NCBI RefSeq assembly: GCF_025751555.1
Contig: NZ_JAOWLB010000002.1
Coordinates: 248,001 to 312,000, forward strand
DNA from: Ruegeria aquimaris
GTDB taxonomy: Bacteria > Pseudomonadota > Alphaproteobacteria > Rhodobacterales > Rhodobacteraceae
Reading direction: 5' to 3'
DNA length: 64,000 nucleotides
Position 1 is the stretch's first letter. Each line of letters starts with the position of its first letter. Below the pieces are notes generated by a model, which searched no databases, was not told where the DNA came from, and saw only the letters and a list, made by a program, of their open reading frames with translations. The translations under genes and the position numbers were made by a program. Positions 44,453 to 54,538 of the stretch are shown here, piece by piece.

Positions 44453-47400
44453 ATGCGACGTTTTGGATTTTTCCTAATTCTTTCTTTTTCTGCGTTTTTA
44501 TCTGATGCGGCGCCTGCTGTTGCACAACAGGCGATCCCGGATTTTCGCTATGTCGTGACCCGTGACATGGACTTCTTCGGCGAGGATCTGGATGCATTGT
44601 TTGACACCGACCTGCCATCCTGCGTGCGGGCATGCGACCTCAACCGGGCCTGTGGGGCCTTCACCTACAATGCCCGATCGAACGCGTGTTTTCCCAAGAA
44701 GGGCGTCAGCCAGCAGACACCGTATCAGGGCGCGATCTCGGCCCAGAAATGGCCGACACCACAAGTGGTCGTGGACAGGGCACAGGCGCGTTCCGCGGCG
44801 CTGGGCTTTCTCGGAACATCTGACCTGACCGCAGCCGCTGACCTCGCGCGCACACTCGGGCTGCGCCACCCGGCAGGCGGTTTGGAATTCGATCACGTGC
44901 TGGGTGCGATGCGCGCTGCCTCCACTCCGGCCGAAGCGATGGGCTGGGCCGGAGCGGCCGTGTCCCTGTCTGACCGCGCCGACCTCTGGGCCGAGTATGC
45001 GCGCCTCTTGCTGGCGATCCGCACCAATGACAGCGACGCCCAGCGCGACTACCGGCGCCGGGCGCTGCTCGCTTCGGCCAACGCCTATCTGCGCGCGGAT
45101 CAACCCGGCACCGAGGTCAATGCACTCGACATCATGGCGCAGGTCCTCGAACGTTCCGACCGTGGCCGGGACATGGTGTCGGCATTGCGGCTCGCGTCAG
45201 AGATTCAACCGCGCCCGGACATCCTGGCGGCGCTCGAAACTGCCATCGCCAGATACGGCTTTCGGGTCGTCGAAAGCACGGTCGAGAGCGACAGCGCCCT
45301 GCCGCGCATCTGCGCGCAGTTCTCCGAATCGCTGGCCAAGGCCGGGGTGGATTATGAACCCTTCGTGCAATCCCCCGATGCCACTCTGGTGGTCCAGGCC
45401 GAAGGCAACCAGTTGTGCCTGGACGGGGTCGAGCATGGAAAACGGTACCGGGTGACGCTGCGCAAGGGGCTCCCCGCCGCGTCGGGCGAAACCCTGTGGA
45501 AGGATGTGACCCTCACCCATTATGTCCGCGACCGCAGCCCCACCGTGCGCTTTCCGGGCCGGTCCTATATCCTGCCCAAGGCGGCTGATGCCGCCATCCC
45601 CGTGGAAACGGTCAACACCACCGCGCTTGATCTCACCCTGCGGCGCGTCAGCGACCGCAACCTGCTACGCGCCGTGCAAGACGGGTATTTCGGCCGTCCG
45701 CTGTCCTATTGGGAGGATCAGAGTTTTGCCGCCGATATCGCGCAGGAGGTCTGGACCGGCACCGCTGTCGTCGCAACCGGTCTGAACCGCGACATGACCA
45801 CGCGCCTGCCCCTGTCCGAAGCCATTGCAGGGCAACCGGCGGGTATCTATGCGCTAACCGCCCGGGTACCCGGCGCCGATCCCTATGACGATCCGGGGGC
45901 AACCCAATGGTTTGTCCTGTCCGATCTGGGCCTGTCCAGCGTGTCCGGCAACGATGGTCTGCAAGTCACCGTGCGCGGCCTGTCGGATGCTGCCGCCCGG
46001 GGCGGGGTCGACCTGACGCTGATCTCGCGCGCCAACGCGGTGCTGGGTACTGCCACGACGGATGACGAGGGCTATGCCCGCTTCGATCCCGGCCTGACCC
46101 GTGGAACTGGGTCCGCCGCGCCCGCCCTGATCCTCGCAGCCCTTGGTGACACCGATATCGGCTTTTTGTCCCTGACCGACCCGGCCTTTGACCTGTCCGA
46201 CCGCGGCGTCGAGGGGCGCAACCCATCGGGCCCGGTGGATGTATTCCTGACCACCGACCGGGGCGCCTATCGCGCTGGTGAGACGATCAACGCAACCGTG
46301 CTCAGCCGCGACAGCACCACACGCGCAATCGAGGGCCTGCCGCTGACCGCGATCCTGAGCCGCCCCGATGGCGTGGAGTACGCGCGGCAGGTGTCGGACG
46401 GCGGCGTTGCCGGGGGCCATGTCTTTGCCCTGACAGTCGGCACAAGCGCGCCGCGCGGAACCTGGCGCCTGGAGATCAAGAGCGACCCCAAGGGTCCCGC
46501 ATTGGCAAGCCAGAGCCTGTTGGTTGAAGATTTCCTGCCCGAACGCATCGACTTCTCCCTTTCGCTGCCCGATGCGCCGGTCTTTCCCGGCGATAGCCCA
46601 CCGCTCACAATCGATGCGCGCTATCTCTTTGGCGCACCCGGCTCGGATCTGACAATAGACGGGCAGGTGCTGCTCGGCGCCTCCGAGGGTATCGAGGCCT
46701 GGCCCGGCTACCGCTTTGGCCGGCACGACGCCTTTGTCTCGACCCAAAGCAGCTATTTCGGAGGCGAGCGGACAGATGCCAGCGGACAGGCCCGGCTTGC
46801 AATCGAAATTCCATCTCTGGATGCCGAGGGCAAACCGCTGTCGGCCACCGTGATCGCGCGACTGGCCGATGGCTCTGCCCGCCCGGTCGAACGGCGGCTG
46901 ACGGTGCCGGTGTCACCCGACACCTCCGTGATCGGCATCAAACCCCTGTTCGAGGACGTGGTGAGCGAAGGCACCGACGCCGCGTTTCAGGTGATTGGAC
47001 TGACCCCCGGCCTGACACCGGAACCAATGCAGGTGAAATGGACCCTGAACCGGGTCGAGACCCGCTATCAATGGTACCAGCTCTACGGCAACTGGAACTG
47101 GGAGCCGATCACCCGCCGCACCCGCATCGCAACCGGCGAGGCGACATTGGGCGATGCCCCCCTGTCACTGTCGCAGCCGGTGGAATGGGGCGAATACGAA
47201 CTGCTGGTGGAACGACTCGACGGCAGCTATGTCGCGGCCTCGGTGAATTTCTACGCCGGTTGGTACCAGGCTGCGGATGCCTCGGCCACGCCCGACCGGC
47301 TGGAAATGTCGCTGAATCGCGACAGCTATCGCCCGGGCGACACCGCCCGTCTGCGCCTTGTCGCGCGCGCCGCTGGAACCGCTCTGGTCTCCGTCTTGTC

Positions 47401-49879
47401 CGATCGTGTCATTTCGCGACAGGCCATAACGGTAGAGGCTGGCGAAACCGTCATCCCACTGACGGTCACGGCCGACTGGGGCACCGGCGCCTATGTGACC
47501 GTGACAGTGATCCGCCCGATGGACGTAGCAGCAGGACAGAACCCGGCCCGCGCGCTGGGTCTGGCCCATGCCAGGGTCGAACCGGTCGGCAAGGAACTGA
47601 CCGTTTCCATCGACGCACCCGAAGTCGCCGAACCCCGCCGCACCCAGCCGGTGCGCGTCTTGGTAGAAGGCGCACAGCCGGGCGAAGAGGCATGGCTGAC
47701 CCTTGCCGCCGTCGATCTGGGCATCCTGAACCTGACCGGATTTCAAAGTCCCGATCCACAAGGCTACTACTTCGGCCAGCGCCGTCTGGGGGTCGAATTG
47801 CGCGACATCTATGGTCGGCTGATCGACGGCATGAACGGCGCGCTTGGAACAGTACGTTCTGGGGGCGATGCGGACAACGGTCTCAGGATGCAATCGCCGC
47901 CGCCCACGCAAGAGCTGATGGCGACGTTCAGCGGACCCGTCAAGGTCGGCGCCGATGGCGCAGCCCAGATCGATATCCGCCTGCCCGCCTTTAACGGCAC
48001 CGTGCGGCTTATGGCGGTGGCCTGGTCCCAAGGCGCCATCGGTCAGGCCGAGCGTGACATGATCGTGCGCGACCCGGTGGTTGTCACAGCAACCGTGCCG
48101 CGTTTCCTCGCCCCCGGCGACAGCAGCCGGATTCTGCTGGACGTGACACATGCGGACGGCCCGGCGGGAGAGATGGAACTGGCTCTCAAGACAGCGGGTG
48201 GGCTGGAGATCGACGCGCAGCCGGGGAGTTTCACCCTGGCCGACGGGGCAAAGCAGGTTTTCGAAATCCCGGTATCGGCCAGTGCAATCGGCGATCCGAC
48301 AATCGACGTCAGCCTGGTCACCCCGGACGGGCGCGAACTGAGCCAGACACTGACACTGGCGGTGCGGTCCAACGACCCTGTGGTGGCGCAGACCCGCCGC
48401 TTTGCGTTGGGGGCTGGCGACAGTTTCCTGTTCTCGGGCGATGTCTTTTCCGGGCTGCGGCCCGGGTCTGCCCGGGCGATCCTCTCTGCCGGGCCTCTGG
48501 CGAAGTTCGATGCGCCCGGCCTGCTCAACCTGCTCGACCGCTACCCCTATGGCTGTACCGAGCAGGTGACCTCGCAGGCAATGCCGCTCTTGTATCTGAG
48601 CGCAGTAGCCGAGGCCGCAGGCCTGGGCCATCGCCCGCAGGTCACAGGCCGCATAGATGCCGCGATCCGGCGTATCCTAACCCGGCAGGCATCTAACGGC
48701 GCCTTTGGACTCTGGCGGGCGGAAAGCGGGGATTTCTGGCTTGATGCCTATGCCTCGGACTTCCTCAGCCGTGCCCGGGCAACGGGTCACACGGTCCCCG
48801 ACCGCGCCTTTGCCATGGCGATGGACAACCTGCGCAACCGCATCAGCTATGCCCCAGATTTCGACGAGGGCGGCGAGGATATCGCCTATGCGCTGATGGT
48901 GCTGGCCCGTGAAGGGGCGGCGGCCATGGGCGACCTGCGCTACTATGCGGATGTAAAGGCGAGTGCCTTCACCACCCCGCTTGCAGCAGCACAGCTTGGC
49001 GCGGCGCTTGCGTACTATGGCGACCAGACCCGCGCCGATGCGATGTTCGCCCGTGCAGCAGCGATGGTGGCGGGCCAACGGGTCGAGGATGCCGTTTGGC
49101 GGGCGGACTATGGCACCAACCTGCGCGATGCCGCGGGCCTGCTTGCCCTTGCCGCCGAGGCGGGCAGCACGGTGGTGAACCGCGACGCGCTGCTGACCCG
49201 GATTGACGGACCGGCGGGCCAGATGTCCACGCAAGAGGCGGCATGGGCGCTGCTGGCCGCACAAGCGCTGGTCAAGGTCCCGGAACAATCGGGTCTGCGG
49301 GTCAATGGCGCACCGGTTGATGGGCCATTTGTTCAGGTTCTCGATGGCGGCAGCACCGATGTCCTGAACATCACTGCGTCTGACGCAAAGGCAACCGACA
49401 TCACCCTGACCACCATCGGGGTACCCGAGGTTGCGCCACCGGCGGGCGGCATGGGCTATACCATTACCCGCGCCCTCTACACGATGGATGGTGCGCCGAT
49501 AAACCGCGACACGTTCGCAGTAGGCGAACGCTTTGTCACGGTTCTGACCGTGTCGCCGCACGAGGCAACCGGTGGGCGCCTGATGGTCAACGATCCGCTT
49601 CCAGCGGGGTTCGAGATCGACAATCCGTCGCTGTTGCGCTCGGGCGATGTGCGCGCGCTCGACTGGTTGTCGATGGACGAGGCGGCGCATGCCGAGTTCC
49701 GCAGCGACCGCTTTCTCGCTGCTGTCGACAGTTTCGGCGCACGCCCGGTGACGCTGGCTTATGTCGCACGTGCCGTCAGCCCGGGCACGTTCCATCGCCC
49801 CGCCGCCTCGGTCGAGGACATGTACCGCCCGCAATTCAGAGCCAGGACCGAAACCGACCGCATAAAAGTGACGCAATGA
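44453..49879 (+). CDS. Alpha-2-macroglobulin family protein with N-terminal PAN domain
   Basis: 1808 residues from the ATG at 44453 (AGGAGGT about 4 bases upstream) with signal peptide MRRFGFFLILSFSAFLSDAAPAVA. A PAN/Apple-type domain follows (about 30-98; Cys57, 61, 67, 79). MG-type beta domains fill the middle, and the thioester motif is CTEQ at residues 1368-1371 (YGCTEQVTSQ), followed by the thioester helical domain. The Cys/Gln pair is intact, so covalent trapping of proteases is plausible, as in E. coli YfhM. Partner genes downstream include pbpC, the known companion for repair of breached murein. Confidence 0.93.
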   Translation: MRRFGFFLILSFSAFLSDAAPAVAQQAIPDFRYVVTRDMDFFGEDLDALFDTDLPSCVRACDLNRACGAFTYNARSNACFPKKGVSQQTPYQGAISAQKWPTPQVVVDRAQARSAALGFLGTSDLTAAADLARTLGLRHPAGGLEFDHVLGAMRAASTPAEAMGWAGAAVSLSDRADLWAEYARLLLAIRTNDSDAQRDYRRRALLASANAYLRADQPGTEVNALDIMAQVLERSDRGRDMVSALRLASEIQPRPDILAALETAIARYGFRVVESTVESDSALPRICAQFSESLAKAGVDYEPFVQSPDATLVVQAEGNQLCLDGVEHGKRYRVTLRKGLPAASGETLWKDVTLTHYVRDRSPTVRFPGRSYILPKAADAAIPVETVNTTALDLTLRRVSDRNLLRAVQDGYFGRPLSYWEDQSFAADIAQEVWTGTAVVATGLNRDMTTRLPLSEAIAGQPAGIYALTARVPGADPYDDPGATQWFVLSDLGLSSVSGNDGLQVTVRGLSDAAARGGVDLTLISRANAVLGTATTDDEGYARFDPGLTRGTGSAAPALILAALGDTDIGFLSLTDPAFDLSDRGVEGRNPSGPVDVFLTTDRGAYRAGETINATVLSRDSTTRAIEGLPLTAILSRPDGVEYARQVSDGGVAGGHVFALTVGTSAPRGTWRLEIKSDPKGPALASQSLLVEDFLPERIDFSLSLPDAPVFPGDSPPLTIDARYLFGAPGSDLTIDGQVLLGASEGIEAWPGYRFGRHDAFVSTQSSYFGGERTDASGQARLAIEIPSLDAEGKPLSATVIARLADGSARPVERRLTVPVSPDTSVIGIKPLFEDVVSEGTDAAFQVIGLTPGLTPEPMQVKWTLNRVETRYQWYQLYGNWNWEPITRRTRIATGEATLGDAPLSLSQPVEWGEYELLVERLDGSYVAASVNFYAGWYQAADASATPDRLEMSLNRDSYRPGDTARLRLVARAAGTALVSVLSDRVISRQAITVEAGETVIPLTVTADWGTGAYVTVTVIRPMDVAAGQNPARALGLAHARVEPVGKELTVSIDAPEVAEPRRTQPVRVLVEGAQPGEEAWLTLAAVDLGILNLTGFQSPDPQGYYFGQRRLGVELRDIYGRLIDGMNGALGTVRSGGDADNGLRMQSPPPTQELMATFSGPVKVGADGAAQIDIRLPAFNGTVRLMAVAWSQGAIGQAERDMIVRDPVVVTATVPRFLAPGDSSRILLDVTHADGPAGEMELALKTAGGLEIDAQPGSFTLADGAKQVFEIPVSASAIGDPTIDVSLVTPDGRELSQTLTLAVRSNDPVVAQTRRFALGAGDSFLFSGDVFSGLRPGSARAILSAGPLAKFDAPGLLNLLDRYPYGCTEQVTSQAMPLLYLSAVAEAAGLGHRPQVTGRIDAAIRRILTRQASNGAFGLWRAESGDFWLDAYASDFLSRARATGHTVPDRAFAMAMDNLRNRISYAPDFDEGGEDIAYALMVLAREGAAAMGDLRYYADVKASAFTTPLAAAQLGAALAYYGDQTRADAMFARAAAMVAGQRVEDAVWRADYGTNLRDAAGLLALAAEAGSTVVNRDALLTRIDGPAGQMSTQEAAWALLAAQALVKVPEQSGLRVNGAPVDGPFVQVLDGGSTDVLNITASDAKATDITLTTIGVPEVAPPAGGMGYTITRALYTMDGAPINRDTFAVGERFVTVLTVSPHEATGGRLMVNDPLPAGFEIDNPSLLRSGDVRALDWLSMDEAAHAEFRSDRFLAAVDSFGARPVTLAYVARAVSPGTFHRPAASVEDMYRPQFRARTETDRIKVTQ

Positions 49880-50442
49880 CCGACAAACGCGAAATTGCCG
49901 TCGCCCATTGGCGGCGGCTCGATTGCGAAGGGTCCGACCGCTGCACTCTGTGGCAGGCGGCGCAGGGCAGGATGCTGCTGGGCCATGCCCATTGGCGCTG
50001 CGAGGATGTGGATACGGAACTTAGCTACGATATCCGCTGCGGTTCCGACGGGCATAGCCTTTCGGCGGACGTGGCGGGCGAACAGGCGGGGCGCCGGATA
50101 GAGCTGCGCCTTCTCCGTTCGGCACATGGATGGTTGCTGAACGATGTGATGCAACCGGGCACCTCCGACTGCGCCGATCTGGACCTGAGCTTTACACCCG
50201 CCACCAATCTGCTGCCGCTGCAGCGCCTTGGACCTGCCCGGGGCAGCGAAATGCAAGTCCCCGCTGCTTGGCTCAAACCCGATCTCGGCAGCATTGCCCG
50301 GCTCGATCAGGTCTATACCCGGCTGGACGCGTCCCGGGTGCACTATGCCTCACCCGGCTTCAGCGCCAAACTGGAGGTGCACGCGAGCGGCTTTGTCACC
50401 GGCTATCCGGGGCTTTGGCATGGTTGGGTCGATGGCGCCTAG
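49876..50442 (+). CDS. Glycolipid-binding-fold protein (PF06475, PA1994-like)
   Basis: 188 residues. Recognised from the family landmarks WRRLDCEGSDRCTLW at the start, DLDLSFTPATNLLPLQRL (about 102-119), LDQVYTRLD and the ending GFVTGYPGLWHGW. This family has a lipoprotein-carrier-like beta fold described as putative glycolipid binding; no signal peptide is seen, so a cytoplasmic location is expected unless exported otherwise. The ATG overlaps the macroglobulin stop (ATGA) and its end overlaps the pbpC start by about 11 bases, tying it to the envelope operon. Confidence 0.85.
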   Translation: MTDKREIAVAHWRRLDCEGSDRCTLWQAAQGRMLLGHAHWRCEDVDTELSYDIRCGSDGHSLSADVAGEQAGRRIELRLLRSAHGWLLNDVMQPGTSDCADLDLSFTPATNLLPLQRLGPARGSEMQVPAAWLKPDLGSIARLDQVYTRLDASRVHYASPGFSAKLEVHASGFVTGYPGLWHGWVDGA

Positions 50443-52471
50443 ACCGCACATATGGCTCGCGGCCTGCGCTGTCCTCCTGTGGGGTGGCGCCATGGCGCGG
50501 GACCGCCTCGATACATGGATCGACGCGACCGTGTTGCCGCCGGTGCTTGCCGAAACAGGCGTCGAGATACGCGACCGGGACGGCAAGCCGCTTCGGGTCT
50601 ATCAGGTCGGAAACGGCATCTGGCGGCTGGATCCCGGCCCGGTCGATCCCGGGTTTGTCGCCATGCTGCTCCGATACGAAGACAAGCGTTTCTACGGCCA
50701 TCCCGGCGTCGATCCCCTGGCGATGCTGCGCGCGACCGCACAGGCCCTGCGGCACGGGCAGACGGTCTCGGGCGGCTCGACCCTCACCATGCAGGTCGCG
50801 CGCCTGATCGAAGACGGGCCAACGGGCCGCTGGGCCGGAAAGCTGCGGCAGATCCGCGTCGCCCTGGCTCTGGAACGGCGATTGCCGAAAGAGCAGATAT
50901 TGTCGCTCTATCTCCAGCACGCCCCCTACGGAGGCAATCTGGAAGGGGTGCGCGCAGCCGCGCTGGCGTGGTTCAGCAAGGAACCGCGTCGGCTGACCAC
51001 GGCACAATCGGCCCTGCTGGTGGCGCTGCCCCAGGCGCCAGAGGCCCGCCGACCCGACCGCAACATGGATGCAGCGAGAATGGCGCGGGATCGCATCCTG
51101 CACCGGTTGGCAGACCAGGGCATCCTTTCCACCGCAGATGTCCGGGCGGCCCTGTCCGAACCTTTGCCAACGGCGCTGCACGGGTTCCCGCAACTGGCCC
51201 CACACCTGGCCGACCGGATGCGCGCGGGCGATCCCACAGCGCGGCAGTTCGACACCACGCTCGACGCAGACATTCAGCGCAAGATGGAAGCTCTGTTGGC
51301 CGAGGCCGCCCGCAAGGCCGGCGGCCGGATGTCGGCGGCGCTGGTGGCCGCCGATCACCAGACCGGCGAAATCCTCGCCTCGGTCGGCTCCGCAGCCTAT
51401 GAACCCGCGCGGCAGGGCTTTGTCGACATGACCCGGGCGCTGCGCTCACCGGGCTCAACGCTGAAACCCTTTGTCTATGGGCTGGCCTTCGATCAGGGGC
51501 TGGCACATCCCGAAACCCTGATCCAGGACAGCCCGGTCATGTTCGGCCGCTATGCCCCACGCAACTTCGACGGCCAGTTTCGCGGCGAGGTTCGGGTGCG
51601 CGAGGCACTGCAACTGTCGCTGAATATCCCCGTGGTGCGACTGACCGAGGCATTGGGGCCTGCCCGTCTGATGGCCGCACTGACACGCGGCGGCGCTTCT
51701 GCGCGGCTGCCATCGGGCAGCCCCGGACTTGCCGTTGCCTTGGGGGGGGTCGGGATATCCCTGAACGATCTCGTACAGCTTTACGGCGGTCTGGCGCAGG
51801 GCGGCCAGGGGCCGCTGCTGTGGTACGACCGGACACAGCCGCGCACAACGAGCGGGCGCATCATGTCGGATGTGGCTGCCTGGCAGGTGGGCAACATCCT
51901 GGCCGGGCTGACCCCGCCGCCGGGCGCGCGAAAGGGCATCCTGGCATACAAGACCGGCACGTCCTACGGGCACAGGGATACATGGGCCATCGGCTACGAC
52001 GGGAGGCATGTCATCGGTGTCTGGCTGGGCCGCCCCGACGGCACACCGGTACCCGGCGCATTCGGCGGCGACGTCGCCGCCCCGGTCCTGTTCGAGGCGT
52101 TTGGACGGCTGAAACCGGATTTCTCTCCGCTGCCCCCACCCCCGCACGCAACCTTGCTGCTGGGATCGGCGGAACTGCCACAGCCGTTGCAACGGTTTCG
52201 GCCGCGCAACGCCGCGTTCGACGAGATCCCAAACGCGCCGCAACTGCTGTTTCCACCCGACGGCGCGGCCCTTTATGCCGAAGACGGTGAAATCACGTTG
52301 AAGCTGCGTGGGGGAGCAGCCCCATTCTCGGTCCTGGTTAACGGAGAGCCTGTCGTGACGAAATCGCCGCTCAGGGAAATCGCCATGCCGGTAACCGGTC
52401 GCGGTTTCACCACCTTGCTGGTCCTCGATGCCAAGGGGCAGGCGGACCGGGCTACCGTCACGCTGCGCTGA
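50432..52471 (+). CDS. pbpC: Penicillin-binding protein 1C
   Basis: 679 residues from the ATG at 50432; an ATG at 50420 is also possible. One TM anchor (about 6-22). Glycosyltransferase family 51 domain (about 45-220) with catalytic Glu83 in YEDKRFYGHPGVDP and GGSTLTMQVARL. Transpeptidase domain with SxxK at Ser342 (SPGSTLKPF), SLN in QLSLNIPVVRL, and KTGTSYGHRDTW. A C-terminal BiPBP_C domain (about 590-679). PbpC makes murein and is thought to cooperate with the alpha-2-macroglobulin encoded upstream. Convergent with the next minus-strand gene, 21 bases away. Confidence 0.93.
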   Translation: MAPRPHIWLAACAVLLWGGAMARDRLDTWIDATVLPPVLAETGVEIRDRDGKPLRVYQVGNGIWRLDPGPVDPGFVAMLLRYEDKRFYGHPGVDPLAMLRATAQALRHGQTVSGGSTLTMQVARLIEDGPTGRWAGKLRQIRVALALERRLPKEQILSLYLQHAPYGGNLEGVRAAALAWFSKEPRRLTTAQSALLVALPQAPEARRPDRNMDAARMARDRILHRLADQGILSTADVRAALSEPLPTALHGFPQLAPHLADRMRAGDPTARQFDTTLDADIQRKMEALLAEAARKAGGRMSAALVAADHQTGEILASVGSAAYEPARQGFVDMTRALRSPGSTLKPFVYGLAFDQGLAHPETLIQDSPVMFGRYAPRNFDGQFRGEVRVREALQLSLNIPVVRLTEALGPARLMAALTRGGASARLPSGSPGLAVALGGVGISLNDLVQLYGGLAQGGQGPLLWYDRTQPRTTSGRIMSDVAAWQVGNILAGLTPPPGARKGILAYKTGTSYGHRDTWAIGYDGRHVIGVWLGRPDGTPVPGAFGGDVAAPVLFEAFGRLKPDFSPLPPPPHATLLLGSAELPQPLQRFRPRNAAFDEIPNAPQLLFPPDGAALYAEDGEITLKLRGGAAPFSVLVNGEPVVTKSPLREIAMPVTGRGFTTLLVLDAKGQADRATVTLR

Positions 52472-52492
52472 CGGCCCCGACCGGGAGCGGCC

Positions 52493-54538
52493 CTATCGGC
52501 GCCCTTCTCTCAGCCAACCGGCAATCAGGAACCCCGTAGACAGCAGCAAAACCAACCAGGCCGGAGCCAGCGGCGTTTGCCGAATGTTGCGGGTTTCATA
52601 GGTTTCCCGAGGCGTCAGACCCAACCACCCGCGCCCCGAAGCAGGCCGCCCTTCGCGCACATTGCGCACTGTTGGCAAACCGTCCTCCATTCGAAACACC
52701 CCGCCACGCAGCGGCGCGATCAATGGCGCAAGAACCTCTTGCGTCGCGATGGTCGCCTCGAACTCGCGCGGCGCGGCAGGACCCAGACCCACAACCGCCG
52801 TCTTGCCACCGTCGCTGAGTTTGTAGAGACCGATTTCGGGACCCGCATACAAGGCTTCAAACCGGCCCGGCGACACCTCGGCCAGCGGGATTTCATCGGT
52901 GGTGCCATCCGGTCTGGTCACGGTGACAGAGCCTACCTCGGCCTCCAGCGTCCGGCGGATGATGCGCATGGTCTGGTTCTGAACCTCGGCCCACAGCGCG
53001 TCTTCCTCAAGCTCGGGCTCTTTCATCATCCAATGCGCCAGCCGCCGCAACAGCTCCATCTGCGGGCCACCGCCCTCGTATCCGCGCCCCCAGAGCCAGG
53101 CGTGATCCGAGGCCAGAAGCGCGACCCGCCCCTCGCCCACACGGTCGAGCACCAAGAGCGGGCGCCCTTCGACACCGTTCATCAATACGTGACCGGAGCG
53201 GGGCAGAACGTCGATCTGGCGCAGCCAGCCGCCCCATTCACCCGCGCCGTCCAGGCCCGAGGTCACAGGATGACGCGCGCCGTCCTCTGATACCTCCGGG
53301 CGGAAGTGCTCTTCGATGATGCGCGCCGTCGGTTCTGCTGGCAGGATCGGCGCCAGCGGCGACCGATAAATGCTGTCGGCGGTGGCGAAATCAGGCCCCG
53401 CCGCCACCAGAACCGCACCGCCGCCGTTCACATAGTTGGCGACATTGTCCAGATAGATCGCGGGCAGTATCCCCCGCCGCTTGTATCGGTCAAAGATGAT
53501 CAGGTCGAAATCGTCGATCTTCTCCAGGAACAATTCCCGGGTCGGAAAGGCGATCAGGCTCAGTTCGTCCACCGGGACACCGTCCTGTTTTTCAGGCGGG
53601 CGCAGGATGGTGAAATGGACCAGATCGACGGAACTGTCGGACTTGAGAAGATTGCGCCAGGTGCGCCCGCCCGGGTGCGGCTGCCCCGACACCAGCAGCA
53701 CCCGCAGCCTGTCACGAACCCCGTTGATCTGGACCAGCGCCGAGTTATTGCGGTCGGTCAATTCCCCATCGGCCACCGGCACCACAAACTGGATCACGTT
53801 GCGCCCGCCATGCGGCAAGGTGATCGGCAGGTCGAAGTCCTGCCCCACCGGAATGCTCAACCTGTCCGGCTCGCCGCCGTCGACCGATATCCGAAGTTCC
53901 GCCATCGGCCCAACACCATCAGGGACAGCGCCATTGTCCTCGATCCTGAGGCTCAGCGTGACCGGCTCGCCGATGATGGCGAATGCGGGGGCATTCTTGA
54001 CCACCAGGCGGCGATCCCAGTCACTCTCGCGACCGGACAGCAGCAAATGCAACGGTGCAGGCAGGTCCGGGGCCCGGTCGGTATCGTGAACCTGCCCGTC
54101 GGACAGCGCGATGATACCGGCGATCCGGGCGCGTGGTTCTTCGTTCAGCGCATCGGACAAGGCCGACATCAGACGCGTGCCGCTATCCCCTTCGCCATCG
54201 CCGACTCGAATACGGCGCAACTCAGTGTTGGGCCGTTTCTCGATCTCGACGGCCATGCGATCTGCTGCCGAACGGGTCTGATCCGGGCGGTCCGATACTG
54301 TCTGGCTCGCGCTCTCGTCCTCCAGCATCAAGACGATATCCGTCAGCGGTTCGCGGTCTTCGATCTGCCAGACCGGCCCGGCCAGCGCCGCCAGCAATAC
54401 CAGGGCCGACAACCCCCTCAGCGCCCAGCCCGACAAGCCGCGCCAAAGCGCAAGCACCACACCGAGGACGGTCAACACCGCCAGAACGATCAACAGCGGA
54501 TACGGGACCAAAGGATCGAACAGAAGACTTCCGGTCAT
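52493..54538 (-). CDS. Large membrane protein of the MoxR/DUF58 operon
   Basis: 681 residues. Two N-terminal TM helices (about 12-32 and 36-58, ending ALAGPVWQIEDREP), a periplasmic von Willebrand-like/glutamine-amidotransferase-like part (GIIALSDGQVHDTD; VNGGGAVLVAAGPDFA) and one C-terminal TM helix (PAWLVLLLSTGFLIAGWL). No known enzyme motif is intact. In such operons this is usually annotated as a membrane or amidotransferase-like protein. The start overlaps the DUF4159 stop by 4 bases. Confidence 0.85.
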   Translation of the reverse strand: MTGSLLFDPLVPYPLLIVLAVLTVLGVVLALWRGLSGWALRGLSALVLLAALAGPVWQIEDREPLTDIVLMLEDESASQTVSDRPDQTRSAADRMAVEIEKRPNTELRRIRVGDGEGDSGTRLMSALSDALNEEPRARIAGIIALSDGQVHDTDRAPDLPAPLHLLLSGRESDWDRRLVVKNAPAFAIIGEPVTLSLRIEDNGAVPDGVGPMAELRISVDGGEPDRLSIPVGQDFDLPITLPHGGRNVIQFVVPVADGELTDRNNSALVQINGVRDRLRVLLVSGQPHPGGRTWRNLLKSDSSVDLVHFTILRPPEKQDGVPVDELSLIAFPTRELFLEKIDDFDLIIFDRYKRRGILPAIYLDNVANYVNGGGAVLVAAGPDFATADSIYRSPLAPILPAEPTARIIEEHFRPEVSEDGARHPVTSGLDGAGEWGGWLRQIDVLPRSGHVLMNGVEGRPLLVLDRVGEGRVALLASDHAWLWGRGYEGGGPQMELLRRLAHWMMKEPELEEDALWAEVQNQTMRIIRRTLEAEVGSVTVTRPDGTTDEIPLAEVSPGRFEALYAGPEIGLYKLSDGGKTAVVGLGPAAPREFEATIATQEVLAPLIAPLRGGVFRMEDGLPTVRNVREGRPASGRGWLGLTPRETYETRNIRQTPLAPAWLVLLLSTGFLIAGWLREGRR

